A program made the position numbers and the translations under genes. A stretch of 64,000 bases of DNA from Histoplasma ohiense (lineage: Eukaryota; Ascomycota; Eurotiomycetes; Onygenales; Ajellomycetaceae), in NCBI GenBank assembly GCA_017607445.1, contig JAEVHH010000005.1, positions 873,001-937,000 on the forward strand, in the 5' to 3' direction. Numbering within the stretch: position 1 is the first letter of the stretch; each line of letters starts with the position of its first letter. Below the pieces are notes generated by a model. The model made no database searches, was not told where the DNA came from, and saw nothing but the letters and a program-made list of their open reading frames with translations. Shown piece after piece: positions 10,094 to 21,561 of the stretch.

Positions 10094-10377
10094 AGTGATT
10101 TATTTGTAGATTAATGGCTGCGGAAAGCCGCTAATGACTGGGAAGGAACTGTAACTAGATATTATTATTATGGAACATCTATTCCCTCAGTTCCTTACAG
10201 ATATTATTGGCTCGTCCCCTCTAACCCAGTGGCTTACATGCGGCTGAGTCAGCATGCCAAGCTCGTGATCTGAAATCCATTGGCAACATCGAACCTCACT
10301 TCCCGCCATCCACGGAAGAGCCAATTGGCCTTGTCGCAAGCCAATTGCTTATATGACGGTTCACATCGTGCAATCGC

Positions 10378-12816
10378 ATGTCTCGGTGTAGGCATAGGCT
10401 CTATCGGGCTCTTCAGCAGCATGGTACAGCCAGGCCCGACTACATTTGGATTAGTGATGAGCTCGTTTATGAAGGCTTCTTCCGATTCACAAGAATCCAT
10501 AAACGATGTAGCAGCTCTGTCCCAGGGCCTCTGGAGGCCCAGAAACGGCTCTCAAAGCGAAGGCATACCGCCTTGGCCCTGATGAGATCTCACCCACCGT
10601 CAATGGAGGCCGCGATTCTGTTTGGGAAGCCAGCACAACAAAATTCGGACGTACATCCAGTCGGAGTGCATCCATGGTCTCCACAAGCGTTAGGTATGGC
10701 CAACATGATTAAAAATGGAAATTTCATGTATATAGGACTAACATGCCGTGCAGAGGCCTTCCCATATCTACATAATGACGTACCCCCAGTTCCACAGGCT
10801 TGGAAAGACGACAATGCCCGAAACTCACAATTCGATACGATTCTCGATAATACCGCACCTCCTTCTAGTCCGAGTTATGCTTTTCTCAGGATGCACTTGT
10901 CTTCGTCAGCATGGAAGTCACCTTCGCTCAATGAATTCAAAAAATGCATTACCGTATTAGGGCTTGACCCGCAAGGACGATCCCTCATCAGCCGTGTAGC
11001 CCTCTCCGAGATCCTGCTAGTTCAAAATCGCAGCGGACGGTCCAAAAGATGGAATATTGACGATTTGCATGGCTTTTTCAGTGACCCTTTTTTGAATGTT
11101 CCTGCAGCAGAGAATTATGTCACCCTGGTCGAACACTGCACCATGCATACAGAAAGGAAGTCTCGGCTGTACGCCCACTTTCGCTTCCTAAAGCGTTCCA
11201 TCATGCTTGGTCTTGTCCCTGTGGAGGAGATTGCTAAAATTATCAAACTTATACCGTTGATTAAAACCAAAACTCGGGAACACGGCAAGAGCACCATTGG
11301 GAAAGCCAACTGGGCTGATGTTGCTACTTGCTATCAGGCTATTTGGGACGGAATTAAGGCATCCTCTGTTCTAACACCATCTGACCTTGGCCGGGAAACA
11401 ATGACATTATGGGTCGAAGAGATTTTAAAAGTCTCACCACATGGTAGACTATCACAGCTCGGTATGGATGTTATCCACGCCTTAGACGGTTCCGGCCCCG
11501 CCGGTTTTAATTTGGTAGGAGATGTCCTTCTTCGCCGTATTGTCCTTACGGCGGCGTCTGTGCCAGAATCAACAAATATAAATATACCCGATGATGCCCT
11601 GCACGGCACCCTCCTCTATGCTCGGTCACTCCTCAATTCATGTCCTCCCGAGGTCGCGATCGCACACATTTTAAAAATAACCGAACTACTAGTATTTTCA
11701 CCAGTATATACCAAGTGGGGTTCCCAATCGTTGGGCATCTGGTATTGGGTACTGTCCCGTCTTGATAATGATTTAGTCCTATTCTCAGCCACTTCGAGGA
11801 GTAATTTTGATTCCGCTTCGAGTTTGACGTCGTCGACGACTTGGGACACAAATGGCTTGGACATTCCAAATCGACTTAGAAATTTGCTTAAGTTGTGGGT
11901 CCTAGCTGTCCTGGGACACACCACCGACAGCTATGCAATACTAGATTCCCGCAGACGGAATGTATTTCGTCGTCTTTTATCTTCCCTCGATCGAGCTTCA
12001 GGCCCATTCAGAGGTACTGATATTTTGACCCGGCTCCGAATATACTTCCAAGACTCCCGTCTGCGCGTTTTATCTGCGACAGACCTTGTTCTGTCAAATG
12101 CTGCCGACATAGAGTTCTCAATAGCACAAAAGCAGTTTCGTTGGAATAGAGAAAGCGGACATGCTGGTGGGCCGGATTGCCTTGACCCAGTGATAAAAGC
12201 GACACTCCTTAATCCCACCCACAGTCCTAAGACAATCAAAGAAATCCTCCCATACTTTTCCATGTACACCAGAAACCGCGCAGCAATATATGCTACTTTT
12301 GATCAGCTTGCAAAATCCACGGATGTCACCTCCTCGTCCTTTATCCACCAGATCATCACATTCACAGAAGCTGGTGCCATCCCGCGCAGCGCCATCCTGC
12401 GTCTCCTCCGCCGCCACACCCCTTTAAAAGTCGCGTTGTCCCGCTGCTGGCAGGAACCAGCACCCACAAATGCGATAACAGAACCTCGCGCACCACCGCC
12501 AGATCCTTCTTTATACCCCAACCCTAACGAATGTTTGCGCATGTTGCATATTCTCGCACTCGTGTTTGCTTGCACGACGACAGTGACGCCAACAACGTCC
12601 TGGCGCCTGACGCAATGGGTATATTTATTCATCGTCCAGCATCATGGGCCTGTATCGCCCATATTAGCACGAGCGCTTTTCCAAGCTGGTGTTACGAGGT
12701 ACCGTGAAGCCGGCAAACCAGTACCAAAACGTAAATATGCGTTTATTATGCAGAAGATCAGGGAAGCGGAGGGAGCGGCAGTTGCGAATGCACTGTTGGA
12801 TGCGGAAATGGTTTGA
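10378..12816 (+). CDS. Conserved-looking large hypothetical protein, possibly mitochondrial
   Basis: A single intronless frame of 812 aa starts at ATG 10378 and ends TGA at 12816. I do not recognise it. The first 75 residues are rich in Arg and His and nearly free of acidic clusters (MSRCRHRLYRALQQHGTARP...KRCSSSVPGPLEAQKRLSKRRH), which fits a mitochondrial presequence. The body is mostly predicted-helical, with many Leu-rich segments such as SRLYAHFRFLKRSIMLGLVP and RLRNLLKLWVLAVLG. The C-terminal part has an ILARALFQAGVTRYREAGKP motif followed by KRKYAFIMQKIREAEG. Helical solenoid architecture with an organellar leader resembles fungal mitochondrial RNA-expression factors, but no PPR repeat is clear. 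It converges on PUP1. Confidence 0.75.
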   Translation: MSRCRHRLYRALQQHGTARPDYIWISDELVYEGFFRFTRIHKRCSSSVPGPLEAQKRLSKRRHTALALMRSHPPSMEAAILFGKPAQQNSDVHPVGVHPWSPQALGMANMIKNGNFMYIGLTCRAEAFPYLHNDVPPVPQAWKDDNARNSQFDTILDNTAPPSSPSYAFLRMHLSSSAWKSPSLNEFKKCITVLGLDPQGRSLISRVALSEILLVQNRSGRSKRWNIDDLHGFFSDPFLNVPAAENYVTLVEHCTMHTERKSRLYAHFRFLKRSIMLGLVPVEEIAKIIKLIPLIKTKTREHGKSTIGKANWADVATCYQAIWDGIKASSVLTPSDLGRETMTLWVEEILKVSPHGRLSQLGMDVIHALDGSGPAGFNLVGDVLLRRIVLTAASVPESTNINIPDDALHGTLLYARSLLNSCPPEVAIAHILKITELLVFSPVYTKWGSQSLGIWYWVLSRLDNDLVLFSATSRSNFDSASSLTSSTTWDTNGLDIPNRLRNLLKLWVLAVLGHTTDSYAILDSRRRNVFRRLLSSLDRASGPFRGTDILTRLRIYFQDSRLRVLSATDLVLSNAADIEFSIAQKQFRWNRESGHAGGPDCLDPVIKATLLNPTHSPKTIKEILPYFSMYTRNRAAIYATFDQLAKSTDVTSSSFIHQIITFTEAGAIPRSAILRLLRRHTPLKVALSRCWQEPAPTNAITEPRAPPPDPSLYPNPNECLRMLHILALVFACTTTVTPTTSWRLTQWVYLFIVQHHGPVSPILARALFQAGVTRYREAGKPVPKRKYAFIMQKIREAEGAAVANALLDAEMV

Positions 12817-13305
12817 GGATGCTTGGATAATTTAGTTAGTTGGATGCGGCAAGCTCTCTCATCCTGTCTGACAATGTGTAGAATCAAAATTCTTGGGCTG
12901 GCTCTGCACAATCCCCCATGTTTCACATTAGTTTCTTCAGGCTAGAGTATCTATTTGTATTTGCCTAAGCCATCCCTAACACGGACAATAAAACCACAAA
13001 CCACGAAGACTCTACTGCTCCTGGAGCAGATTAATATGGGCAGACTAATGACCAGATTCACTAAGGCGCCAGCAATCATATTATACAGGTAGTAGGTAGT
13101 AGTTGACATAACGCCCCCTTTACGGGGAATTTTCTATTGGCCCATATCAAGCACCTACCATAGGGAATAAAACTGCTCACATGAGCCTTGTTATCACCAG
13201 GACCTCAAGATAAAAAACAGAGCTTATTCATCTAAAAGCCAATACATAAAAAGAAACTAACCGGGGCCGCAAGGAAACTAAAAATCATAAATCAGAGAGG
13301 GGCGA
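12817..13305. other. Intergenic: convergent 3' region
   Basis: This 489-bp gap lies between the stop of the hypothetical gene and the PUP1 stop on the other strand. It is AT-rich and I see no coding frame or RNA gene. Confidence 0.65.
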
Positions 13306-14328
13306 CTAAGAATCCACTTCCATTTTCTCAGCAACTACAGTCCCCTCACTCCCAAGCTCCTGCACGGTAATATATCGCCCGATATCCGCCTTGGTAATAA
13401 TCTTCTCATCCAACCAAGCTGTCGTCCCCTTCGCAAACCGATAACCCCTCTCCTTCTGGCCCCTTTCATTCGGCTTAATATAATTCCTCAGTAGCTGCGT
13501 CGGCTTCTCCTTATGAACCACACACACATCCACATTACTTCCAGAGCCCAAATCGTTAAAAATACCCGCCTTAATTGCCTCCGAACACAGCTTTACGGCG
13601 TCATCTTGATTCAGAGATGGCTTCCACATTGTCTCGAATACAGACATGGCCGCGAGGGAACCAGAGCCCATCGTCACGTAAGGTAATTTGTCAGTGGAGC
13701 CGTGGGCGTGGACGGTGTAGAGACCGACGCCAGTAGGGTCGACGCCAGCGACGACGAGATACGCGCCAATGTGGCCCTGGTGTCGGAATAGGTGTTGTTT
13801 GAGCATGGTCATGCAAGTGACGACGCGCGGGGACCGGCCGGTGGATAGGGCATGAAGTTCAAGATTGGAGCTGATGAGGGCGGTCGTGAATTCGGTATCT
13901 GCAGCAGTACCTGCACCAGCGCACCAGATTTTTGGTGTGATGTAGTGAAGTTTTTCGCAGTTCTGTTGCGATCAGCAGTTGGTAACTCATGGTTGGACTT
14001 GTTTTGGTCCGAGATTTGACACGTAATGAACATGAAAATAAGGACATCATTTACGGCTTTTGCGTAAGGGCTCAATATGTAAATACCTTGTCAGCAACGA
14101 TTGGCCCGCTCGTAGCTCGTGTATCAGCTGCAATCTGTGTTGAGGAATCAGTATGTGTGCTGCTACGAAACAGCGGTGCATCGATCAGCTGGACCGGCTT
14201 ACCACTACACCCCCGTCAAAGATACAACCAACAATAGTAGTACCAGTGCTCGTAGCCTTTGGAAGAGGCACGCCCTTTGCATGGAGAGCTGCATTCCGGT
14301 TGTAATTAGAGAAATCAAAGCCTGGCAT
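13306..14328 (-). CDS. PUP1: 20S proteasome subunit beta-2 (Pup1, trypsin-like activity)
   Basis: This is the beta-2 catalytic subunit of the 20S proteasome core, which cuts after basic residues. Three exons (14328-14203, 14134-14087, 13962-13306) join in phase 0 to 276 aa. Introns are 68 and 124 bp with GTAAGC and GTATTT donors. The propeptide MPGFDFSNYNRNAALHAKG... ends at Gly29, and the catalytic Thr30 begins the mature TTIVG sequence. The second exon carries IAADTRATSGPIVADK, containing the conserved DTRAT segment. The third begins NCEKLHYITPKIWCAGAGTAADTE, all standard for the family. The C-terminal extension wraps beta-3 in known structures. A 582-bp divergent promoter separates it from NUP159. 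Confidence 0.95.
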
Positions 14329-14910
14329 GGCGAATGTGGAGGCTCAATGGGCAGCTGGAGCCCCGTATCTGATGGTTTTGGTTTTTAGAGGGAATATACG
14401 CCAATGAAAACGCACAAAGAGGGGTATCCGGAAAATCCAATAGTAGTAACTATGCACAGAGGGTTTGATAGTTGAGAGTTGAGTCGAGACGTTGATGTAG
14501 TTACTACAGAGTTTCGCTGCTGAAGTGACGAAGCTGGAGCTGCCTTGTGCCGAGAGCTTCACGTGCCCAACCGCCAAACATCGCATCTTGGTAGCTCAAA
14601 AAATTCATACGAGCATCTTCTTGCGCGCGAGTCGTTATGGCCTGAGAGCATTGCCCTTCTCTCTCGGCTTCCTCTGCTAGTGCTTCACTTCCTCTCCTCT
14701 TGTCCTTTCCCTTCCTCTCTGAGGGAGTACTCCACCAAGATTTTCGGACCAACTCTCCAGCTCTTTAGCAGGAGTCCTGCTGCACTCCAACGACGCTCCT
14801 TTGCAAATCTCCGTGCTGTCAAACCACCTGCTCTCAATGCCCCAAGGCCTAGGTACTCATTAGATTCTAAGCCCCGCGCGGTCTCCTCCGGCTTCGAGCT
14901 CCTCATAAAA
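14329..14910. promoter_or_regulatory. Divergent promoter between PUP1 and NUP159
   Basis: This 582-bp interval contains a CACGTG box at 14560-14565 and a pyrimidine-rich tract at about 14650-14720 on the plus strand, as is common just upstream of fungal transcription starts. A long plus frame from 14545 reads into NUP159, but its first ATG-led, conserved segment starts at 14911. Confidence 0.5.
14560..14565. promoter_or_regulatory. CACGTG box between PUP1 and NUP159
   Basis: The hexamer CACGTG lies 230 bp upstream of PUP1 and 345 bp upstream of NUP159. It is a bHLH-type site by consensus only. Confidence 0.35.
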
Positions 14911-17900
14911 ATGGCATTTTCATCCTCCCAACCAAGCGCAGGCTTTGGCGGTGGCCAGGCGTCAACTGTTCAACTCGGCCCCGAGCTACAGGAAATTCAA
15001 ACACAGGCACGTTGTACCAGAGATGTATTTGTTTTTATTCTTTCGAGAAACCTTTAACTGATATATCCATGTTTGAATAGGAGGTTGGCTTCCTTTCCAT
15101 TGCTGGGGACTCGAAAGTTAGGCTTTTCCCGACGCCATGGCCAAACGACTCTCTTCCTCCCCCCTCCTGCTCTTTGTTGAGTGTAGCATCTGTAAAGGGC
15201 TTGCTCGCAGCTGCTGGGCCTGAAGGTCTTATAATAGCAAGTACAGATTCTGTCAGAAAAGCTTATACCGCAGACGCGACTGGGGACAGCAATATCAGGC
15301 AATTTCAACCGCAACTACAAATTCCGCTCCCACAAAAAGTGTCGCATGTGGCATTCTCTGCAGATGAGAATGTACTTGTCGTAGCTGCTGCAGATGGCAG
15401 TGGGTTGATAGCATATCAAGTGGTTTCCTTGATGCAGGGCAATTCACAACCAGCCCTTACTATTCCTTTGAACGGAGCAAAGCTACGAGCGCTGGCTCCA
15501 AATCCCATGCTTGCCGAGTTGTTTGCTGCCGTAACAACAGAGGGAGAGCTATTGATGGCTAATTTGCAAACTAGTCAGCTTGTCCAAGGTCCCTCGGGTC
15601 TAGTTTTAAAAACAGGTGTGAGCTGCATCTCATGGAGTAACCGGGGGAAGCAATTAGTAGCTGGATTAGGGAATGGAACCGTATGTCAGATGACTCCTGA
15701 AGGGGAGATGAAAGCGGAGATCCCCAGACCTCCAGATTTGATTGAAGATAAACATGGTAAGCGCATATTCTTTCATGATTTCAGGTACGGGTAGAGCTTA
15801 TTAACTAAATGTATTTGTTTCATCCAATAGTCTCCTCTATTTCGTGGCTTGAGAATCATGTCTTTTTCGTTGTTTATACCCCAACGTCCTCATCAGAAGG
15901 CCAGCCGGAATCAACATACTATATTATAAATCGCCAACCACCAGATAATTACACTTTCCAGAAACTACCAGAGGTCTGCCCACCTTGGGGTCTCGAACGG
16001 AACCCTGCCTACCAATTTATTGGCCGTTTGAGAGATTTTAAGCCCGAACTCAAAGATGCATTGATTGTCTCATCGACAGCCTCAACAGATATAGCGCTTT
16101 TAACGAAATCTAGCAAACCGTTAGCCGAAGAAGGGGGCGTGCCTGTCACCGATGCATTTACTGTTACAACAATGTCGGAAGATTCAAGAAGAGCCGAACT
16201 CCCCCTAACAGATGATTCTGAAAATACCTCTCCTATCGGACTGGCAATTGATTTGTCGAGTAAAGATATTGTTTCTTCTCCCATTCCTGGAGAAGATATC
16301 CAGGATTCTGGAATTCCTCTACCCAACGTTCTGGTACTCAATAATGATGGCGTATTGTCATCCTGGTGGTTTGTGTACTCCGAGTCGATTCGACAGCGCG
16401 TGCCCTATCATGGCCTTGTCGCCGCTGGAGTTGAACAGTCGGTGCAACAATCGCAGCCACAGCAAAACCCGTTAGCATCGTCGATGTTAGCCCCTCAAAC
16501 TCCCAAGCCTTTCGGGCAATCCCCTTTCGGACTACCATCAACATCACCCTTTGGGTCTCCCTCAGGTCTAGGAGCAAACCGCCCGTCTCCCTTCGGGCCA
16601 CAGCCAGCGCTTAGTTCACAACCTTCCTGGGCCACGCAGGGATTTGGCCAATCTCAATCACCCAGCCAGTCGGCTCCATCAACCAGTAGTTTTGTCTCAC
16701 TGACTCCTTCATTCGGCAGCCCAAATTTGTTAGGCCAGCCATCTTCCGCGTTTGGTCAGTCACCCCTTTTGGGTAAACCAGCAACCGCCTCTCCATTTGG
16801 GTCCGGGTTTGGTGCGTTCAGCGGTTCTTCTGGCGGTACAGGAACCGAGACAAGTAAATTATCCACTCAGCCATTTAGTGGTTCCAGCGGAGGGTTTGGA
16901 TCCTTTGCAGCTGCTACCGATAGTTTTGCTACTGTTAAAGCTTCTCAGCCCTCCGGAGGGAGCATTTTTGGGAAACCTCCGGTTGGCGAAAACCCATTTG
17001 CGAAAGCTGGACAACCAATTTTTAGCTCTGTACAGAACACAGTATCATCGCCTGTTCCTCCTAAAACCCAGCCATCTCCGTTCGGAGCATTCAATCAAAG
17101 TTCTGGATTCAAAACAGATACGATAACTACCATGGATGAAGATAAACCGGAGGAATCAAAGGGCGCATTTTCCTTCGCCAACATGATGACCTTCGATGAG
17201 CCCACCGAGAAAAAATCCGATTCGCCTAAAGCTTCTCCTCCGCCATCCCTACCTGCCATCTCCTCTCTACTGCCCAAACCAGCGAGTCCGGAACCTCAAA
17301 CGCCTCAAAATAGTGTGCCACCTCCCACAGATTTGTTTGCCTCGCCTCATCCTTCTAAGCTTTCGTCGTCAGTTCAGACGAAAGAACTAACCTCCCCTTT
17401 CGGAAAACTTCCGGCCTCCATGGCCCAACCCAAAGAGACCGAGAAGCCATCCCTATCGACTCCGTCTCTACCAGATGAATCCAGCCTATCGGAGTCTACG
17501 GTCAAAGTCGAACACCCTAGCGACAAGGAGGAAACACCAATACCAAAACTAGCTGAGCCTCCTCTTCCCCCAGACCCAACAAGCAGAGCGGCTTACGCTC
17601 CTGGAGATACATCGGCTTCTTCGTCCAGTATATCCAAAGTTTCCTTCGAAGAGGTCCCATTACCTCCGGATTTCATACCCGCGAAGAAGGAAGGGACTTC
17701 GAACGAAGTCACGGTTGCGTTGCCTGCAGAATCCGATGAAGGGGAATCAGCTGATTTTGAAGATAGTGGAGAAGAAGTGGCGGGTGATATTAGCCCTGTT
17801 GAAGAAACCGATGGACAGCACGTCCAAAGTCTTAAAACATCACCAGAAAGTTCGTTCGGTGGCCCTGCTGTGCAGAGTCCGGATAGTTCCATGTTCACAA

Positions 17901-19462
17901 AGGTTCCCTCACTGGTCCAACAACTAAGGGAACCAAAGCAACTTTTTGGTGAAATCACGCAACCCGTTTTCCCCTCCCCTAAACTACCGGATGGACGCAT
18001 ACGTTTAACACCAAGGTCACCGAGTCCAGTCCGTCGGTCTCTTCTAGGGCTATCCTCAGCAAGAGATGGCTTACGAGCTACCAGCGCACCTAGCGCCCCT
18101 GGTCGTGCATTAGCTCAGAGGAAGGTGACTCTCGAGAGTTCTATGCTGTCAAAACAAGTTGAACTCCCAGCTGACGACGAAGGCCAAACGGAGGAGCTTA
18201 GTCGCCAAGCTCAGCGGTTAGCGGCTGAATCCCAACCACTGAGCGAAGATGACGAGGATGAGCAACTCCGCACTGATCTAGCACGACCATTATCACCAGC
18301 ACCCACGTTGGACCCTTTTCTTCCTCACCAGGATTACACAGGGGAAAGTCTGAAGCCTGGAATACCAGGCCAAATTGAACGGTTATACCGGGACATCAAC
18401 TCCATGATTGACACCCTAGGGATCAACTCAAGGTCCCTATCGTCATTCTTACTATATCAGCACACAGCCAAAGAGCCCAATTACAAACACTGGCTAACTA
18501 CTCTACAAAGTGAGCATCCAAGTGATATTTTAGAAGACCAGCTCCTTTTATCCGAGGTCGATAAGCTGGCTGCGGGGATAAAGGAATTGAGTTCATTATT
18601 ACAACAACAGCAATTGCAAAAAGTTGAAGAAACTTTAGAAAACTGCCAACGGCTATTCAGCAAAGATCTCGTGACTCTACGCGGCCAATGCGCAAGCCTG
18701 CGACGAAGTATTGACGCCCACGTCGACACTGTGGCCATCGCTTCAGCGCCTCTATCTGCGGAACAAGCGACTCTGCAACAAGACTTGCGACAAGCGTCTA
18801 CAGAAGTACAATCAAAAATGGCTAATCTGGAGAAAGAAATATCTATCCTTCGCGCCAAGATCGCCGATTCTTCAAAACCAGATTCTGACGGGTCAAGCAT
18901 CAACGGCTCCACCGGACGTAGGTCCATGGCACGACCTACTGTCGAAGCTGTCACATCAACTATTGCGACCATGACTAACATGGCGGAGAAGAAACGCAGT
19001 GACATCGACGTTCTTGAAGCTCAACTTCGGAAGCTTGGCATTGACGTCTCCGGCGCCAGTGGTGGTCCAGCGGGTACGGGTTCTGCCAGATCTCGAAGTC
19101 GTGAAGCTTCACCTTTCCTCACGCCGCCGCGCGGACAACGGGCCCTTTCCAGAGTACTAGTCACGCCCGGCTCGCGGGGTTCCGTGGACGGTGCGGTCGG
19201 AACGAGGAGCGCGTACCATACCCCTGAGTCTGCCACGAGGGCTCATGTACGTTTCCGGTCTAGTTTACTTGGTAGTGCTGGGAAGAAAAGCAGTTTGTTG
19301 CACAGTGTTAGCGGGCCTGGCGAGTTAGTTCTTGCCTCAGAGGAAGACACGCAACGGTGGATGGCTAAGACTAAACGTCGGCGTGAGATCGTGGGGCATG
19401 TGCGGACGGCACTGGTGGATGGTACCAGAAAAGCTAGAGTGAGAGGGATGGATGAGATATGA
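14911..19462 (+). CDS. NUP159: Nucleoporin Nup159 (Nup214 orthologue)
   Basis: Nup159 sits on the cytoplasmic face of the nuclear pore, binds the DEAD-box helicase Dbp5 and drives mRNP release. Three exons (14911-15006, 15081-15756, 15831-19462) give 1467 aa. The N-terminal part to about residue 450 is a beta-propeller (GFLSIAGDSKVRLFP, KVSHVAFSADENVLVVAA, SCISWSNRGKQLVAGL). About residues 480-680 hold FG repeats such as SPFG, GFGQS, GFGSF and SAFGQS. Acidic/Pro-rich sequence follows, then a C-terminal coiled coil from about 1090 to 1310 (GQIERLYRDINSMIDTLGIN) for anchoring to Nup82. The first intron seems to use a GC donor (CAG|GCACGT), giving EIQTQ-EVGF; a GT donor at 15025 also keeps frame and would insert six residues. 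Confidence 0.9.
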
Positions 19463-21561
19463 CTTTGATTTTTGATGTCCTTTGTAACATTGCCTATTTT
19501 AGAGGCAAATATGCGCCCTGCTTGGAAGAGTGATGAATAAAAGTAAGGGGTTTCCTGGCTGTTTCATATATTCTAGCTGTATTGCAAGTTGCCAACGTGC
19601 TTGCCTTCCATCCCTCATGTTGGAATTTGAATGGGACACATCTTCATTGTTTTCCTTTGATATGCGAAAAGGAAAAGGGAAGGGTGCTGGCGTGTACGGA
19701 TAGCGGTATAGTCACAAACTTTCAGTGATACTATCTGACACGATGTTCGCACTGATGACAGATTTGAGGCACACGGCAAGGTCATGGTATTCTTTATACA
19801 ATATTATGATCTTTAGAGTAATTTTCTCGCCGAGTCTCCAAGGGGCTGGTCTCGCTGAAAGTAATCTCAACCCTTCAACAGCGGACTGATCAAGAGTGCC
19901 TCATCAAGCCAGCGTCTTAACGGCCTTGATTCAATTTTGGCTCCCCAGTAGCCTATTTAAGCCATAAGCACCGAACGAACTTTTAACTGTTGGTCCAAGC
20001 TTTTCTCTTGGTGCAAGTTTTTCTCTATCAAATCACATATGCGGCATACAATTGAAAGGGGCTGCCAAAATTGAATATCCGTGTCCACGATTAGCTCACA
20101 CACCCCCTCGCCTTTCAATATAAAATTGGATTTCTTCTGAAATTCAATGTACCGTACATGTGCTATTGGTAGTTTTCCAATCAATTGAACCTGGGATACA
20201 AATGGAAGAACTACGCAGTATGTCTTCGCTCTCCGAGACACCACATCTCTCGACTCTGTAACTCCGAACGGAGTGCAGCGGTGTTCAGCGATTCTCCCAG
20301 CCTAAATTTGCCACGGCCGAGCTCGCTGCCATCAGACCCTTTCCTGCGCTAAGGTGCGCTAAGGTGCCCTGACTGTCCATGATGGAAATACGGAGGCTAG
20401 CAATACGTTGGAAGGATTAGGTTGGTGGCTTGTCCCCTCTTCTTGGGCTAGCTGCTAGTTGGTGGTGGTCACTCAGCTCATGCCCCTGTAGCCTTGACAT
20501 ATCAGCGCAAAATACGGAGTACTGGTAAAGTTTATTTCCATCTGAGCCTCGGCGCTCTATCCATCGATCCTGCTGGCTTTTGCAATGCAGTCCGCAGAAA
20601 TAACAATTCCAGGTTGGCGGGGTATGTGGTGTTTCGCCAGATTGATATTATGATATATCAAGGCTTTTCGATCCGTCGAGGGAGCTAGATAAGATAGATC
20701 CGTGACAGAAGCTCGTTTGGTGTGTCCAGCTTTGAGAAACTATCTGATTCGTTCGGCATTTCGGCGCAGCCAAATGGCGAGGCATCCTGGTAATTCAGCT
20801 TCAAGATCCCGTTGTTCTGCTTTCATTGTCCACTCCATGGGTTGCTGGTAACTTGGCTAGATCCCTTGAGCCACCGCTATGGACTCATCCGAGAGGTTCC
20901 GTCCTCCACGTTTTACAACAGGCACACGAACATATTTTCGGTTGGATTTAATTCTCCGTCTCTGGCTATGCCAAAAAGGCTTTCTCCCAACGGACGCCAA
21001 TGATAATGGCATGACGCGCTGTGGAAACTCTGCATTAAAATGGCTTAGCCCTCGAACGAGTTTTTGAGGGATCGCATGGTTGAGCAAATTCACAATTTGT
21101 GACCGTTTTAAATTTTCACTCTTCCACTCAAGGGACAATAGAGATTCCGGCAACTGGATACCAGGCCTCCCGTCTCAGCGCAGCCATCAATGGGCACTGG
21201 CCAACACGCCATATCGTTGCCTGGGGGTTGCGAGTAAGTGGTTTGGCCCCACGACCTCCAACTTGCCCCGACTGTAGCGCTATTCCTCATCTGGATTCGC
21301 TCAGAAGGCGGGCTTGTTTCCCCTTTGTTATATATTGAACGGCCCCGGTGTGGCGGTCGCTGATTCGAACAACCTGCTACGTCCGTAACATGAATGCGAT
21401 TTTGATTTTTGGCCTCTGTGCTAGCAAGCACCTTAAACATCCCTCTCACACGAACTAGCTGATTCGGCAGGCGGAGATTCTTGTCCGGATTCTTATCTGA
21501 TCTTCGTTGCTTTTTCTCCTTCAAGTTAACCCGGTTAACTACGGAGTATATTCTGTTTTAA
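19463..21561. other. Long intergenic region upstream of the Zn2Cys6 factor
   Basis: This 2.1-kb stretch holds no gene I can support. Minus frames at 19957-20244 and 21108-21524 are open but lack good starts or family signals. It contains a small direct repeat (TGCGCTAAGG twice at 20344-20363). Its length suggests an extended promoter or a long 5' leader for the regulator that begins at 21562. Confidence 0.55.

Larger units (their letters stand above)
7815..10377. other. Gene-poor region of 2.6 kb
   Basis: No intact gene is visible between OCT1 and the next long frame. The region contains two coding-like relics (described separately at 8793-9240 and 9651-10093) and a short imprecise repeat of TTATTTCTCA/TTATTTCGCA units around 8320-8355. 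Frames in the rest are short and broken by stops. Confidence 0.6.

Noticed and set aside
14545..14910. 122-residue N-terminal extension of NUP159
   Set aside because: It begins with GTG, crosses the promoter region and lacks conserved sequence; the ATG at 14911 starts the expected protein.
19957..20244. 95-aa minus-strand ORF
   Set aside because: It starts at a GTG codon and shows no recognisable family; could be chance or an old relic.
21355..21440. Possible tRNA (TTCGAATC-like T-loop on the minus strand)
   Set aside because: The flanking bases do not form a T-stem or an acceptor stem.
21108..21524. 138-aa minus-strand ORF upstream of the Zn2Cys6 factor
   Set aside because: Composition is random-looking and no motif or splice partner supports it.
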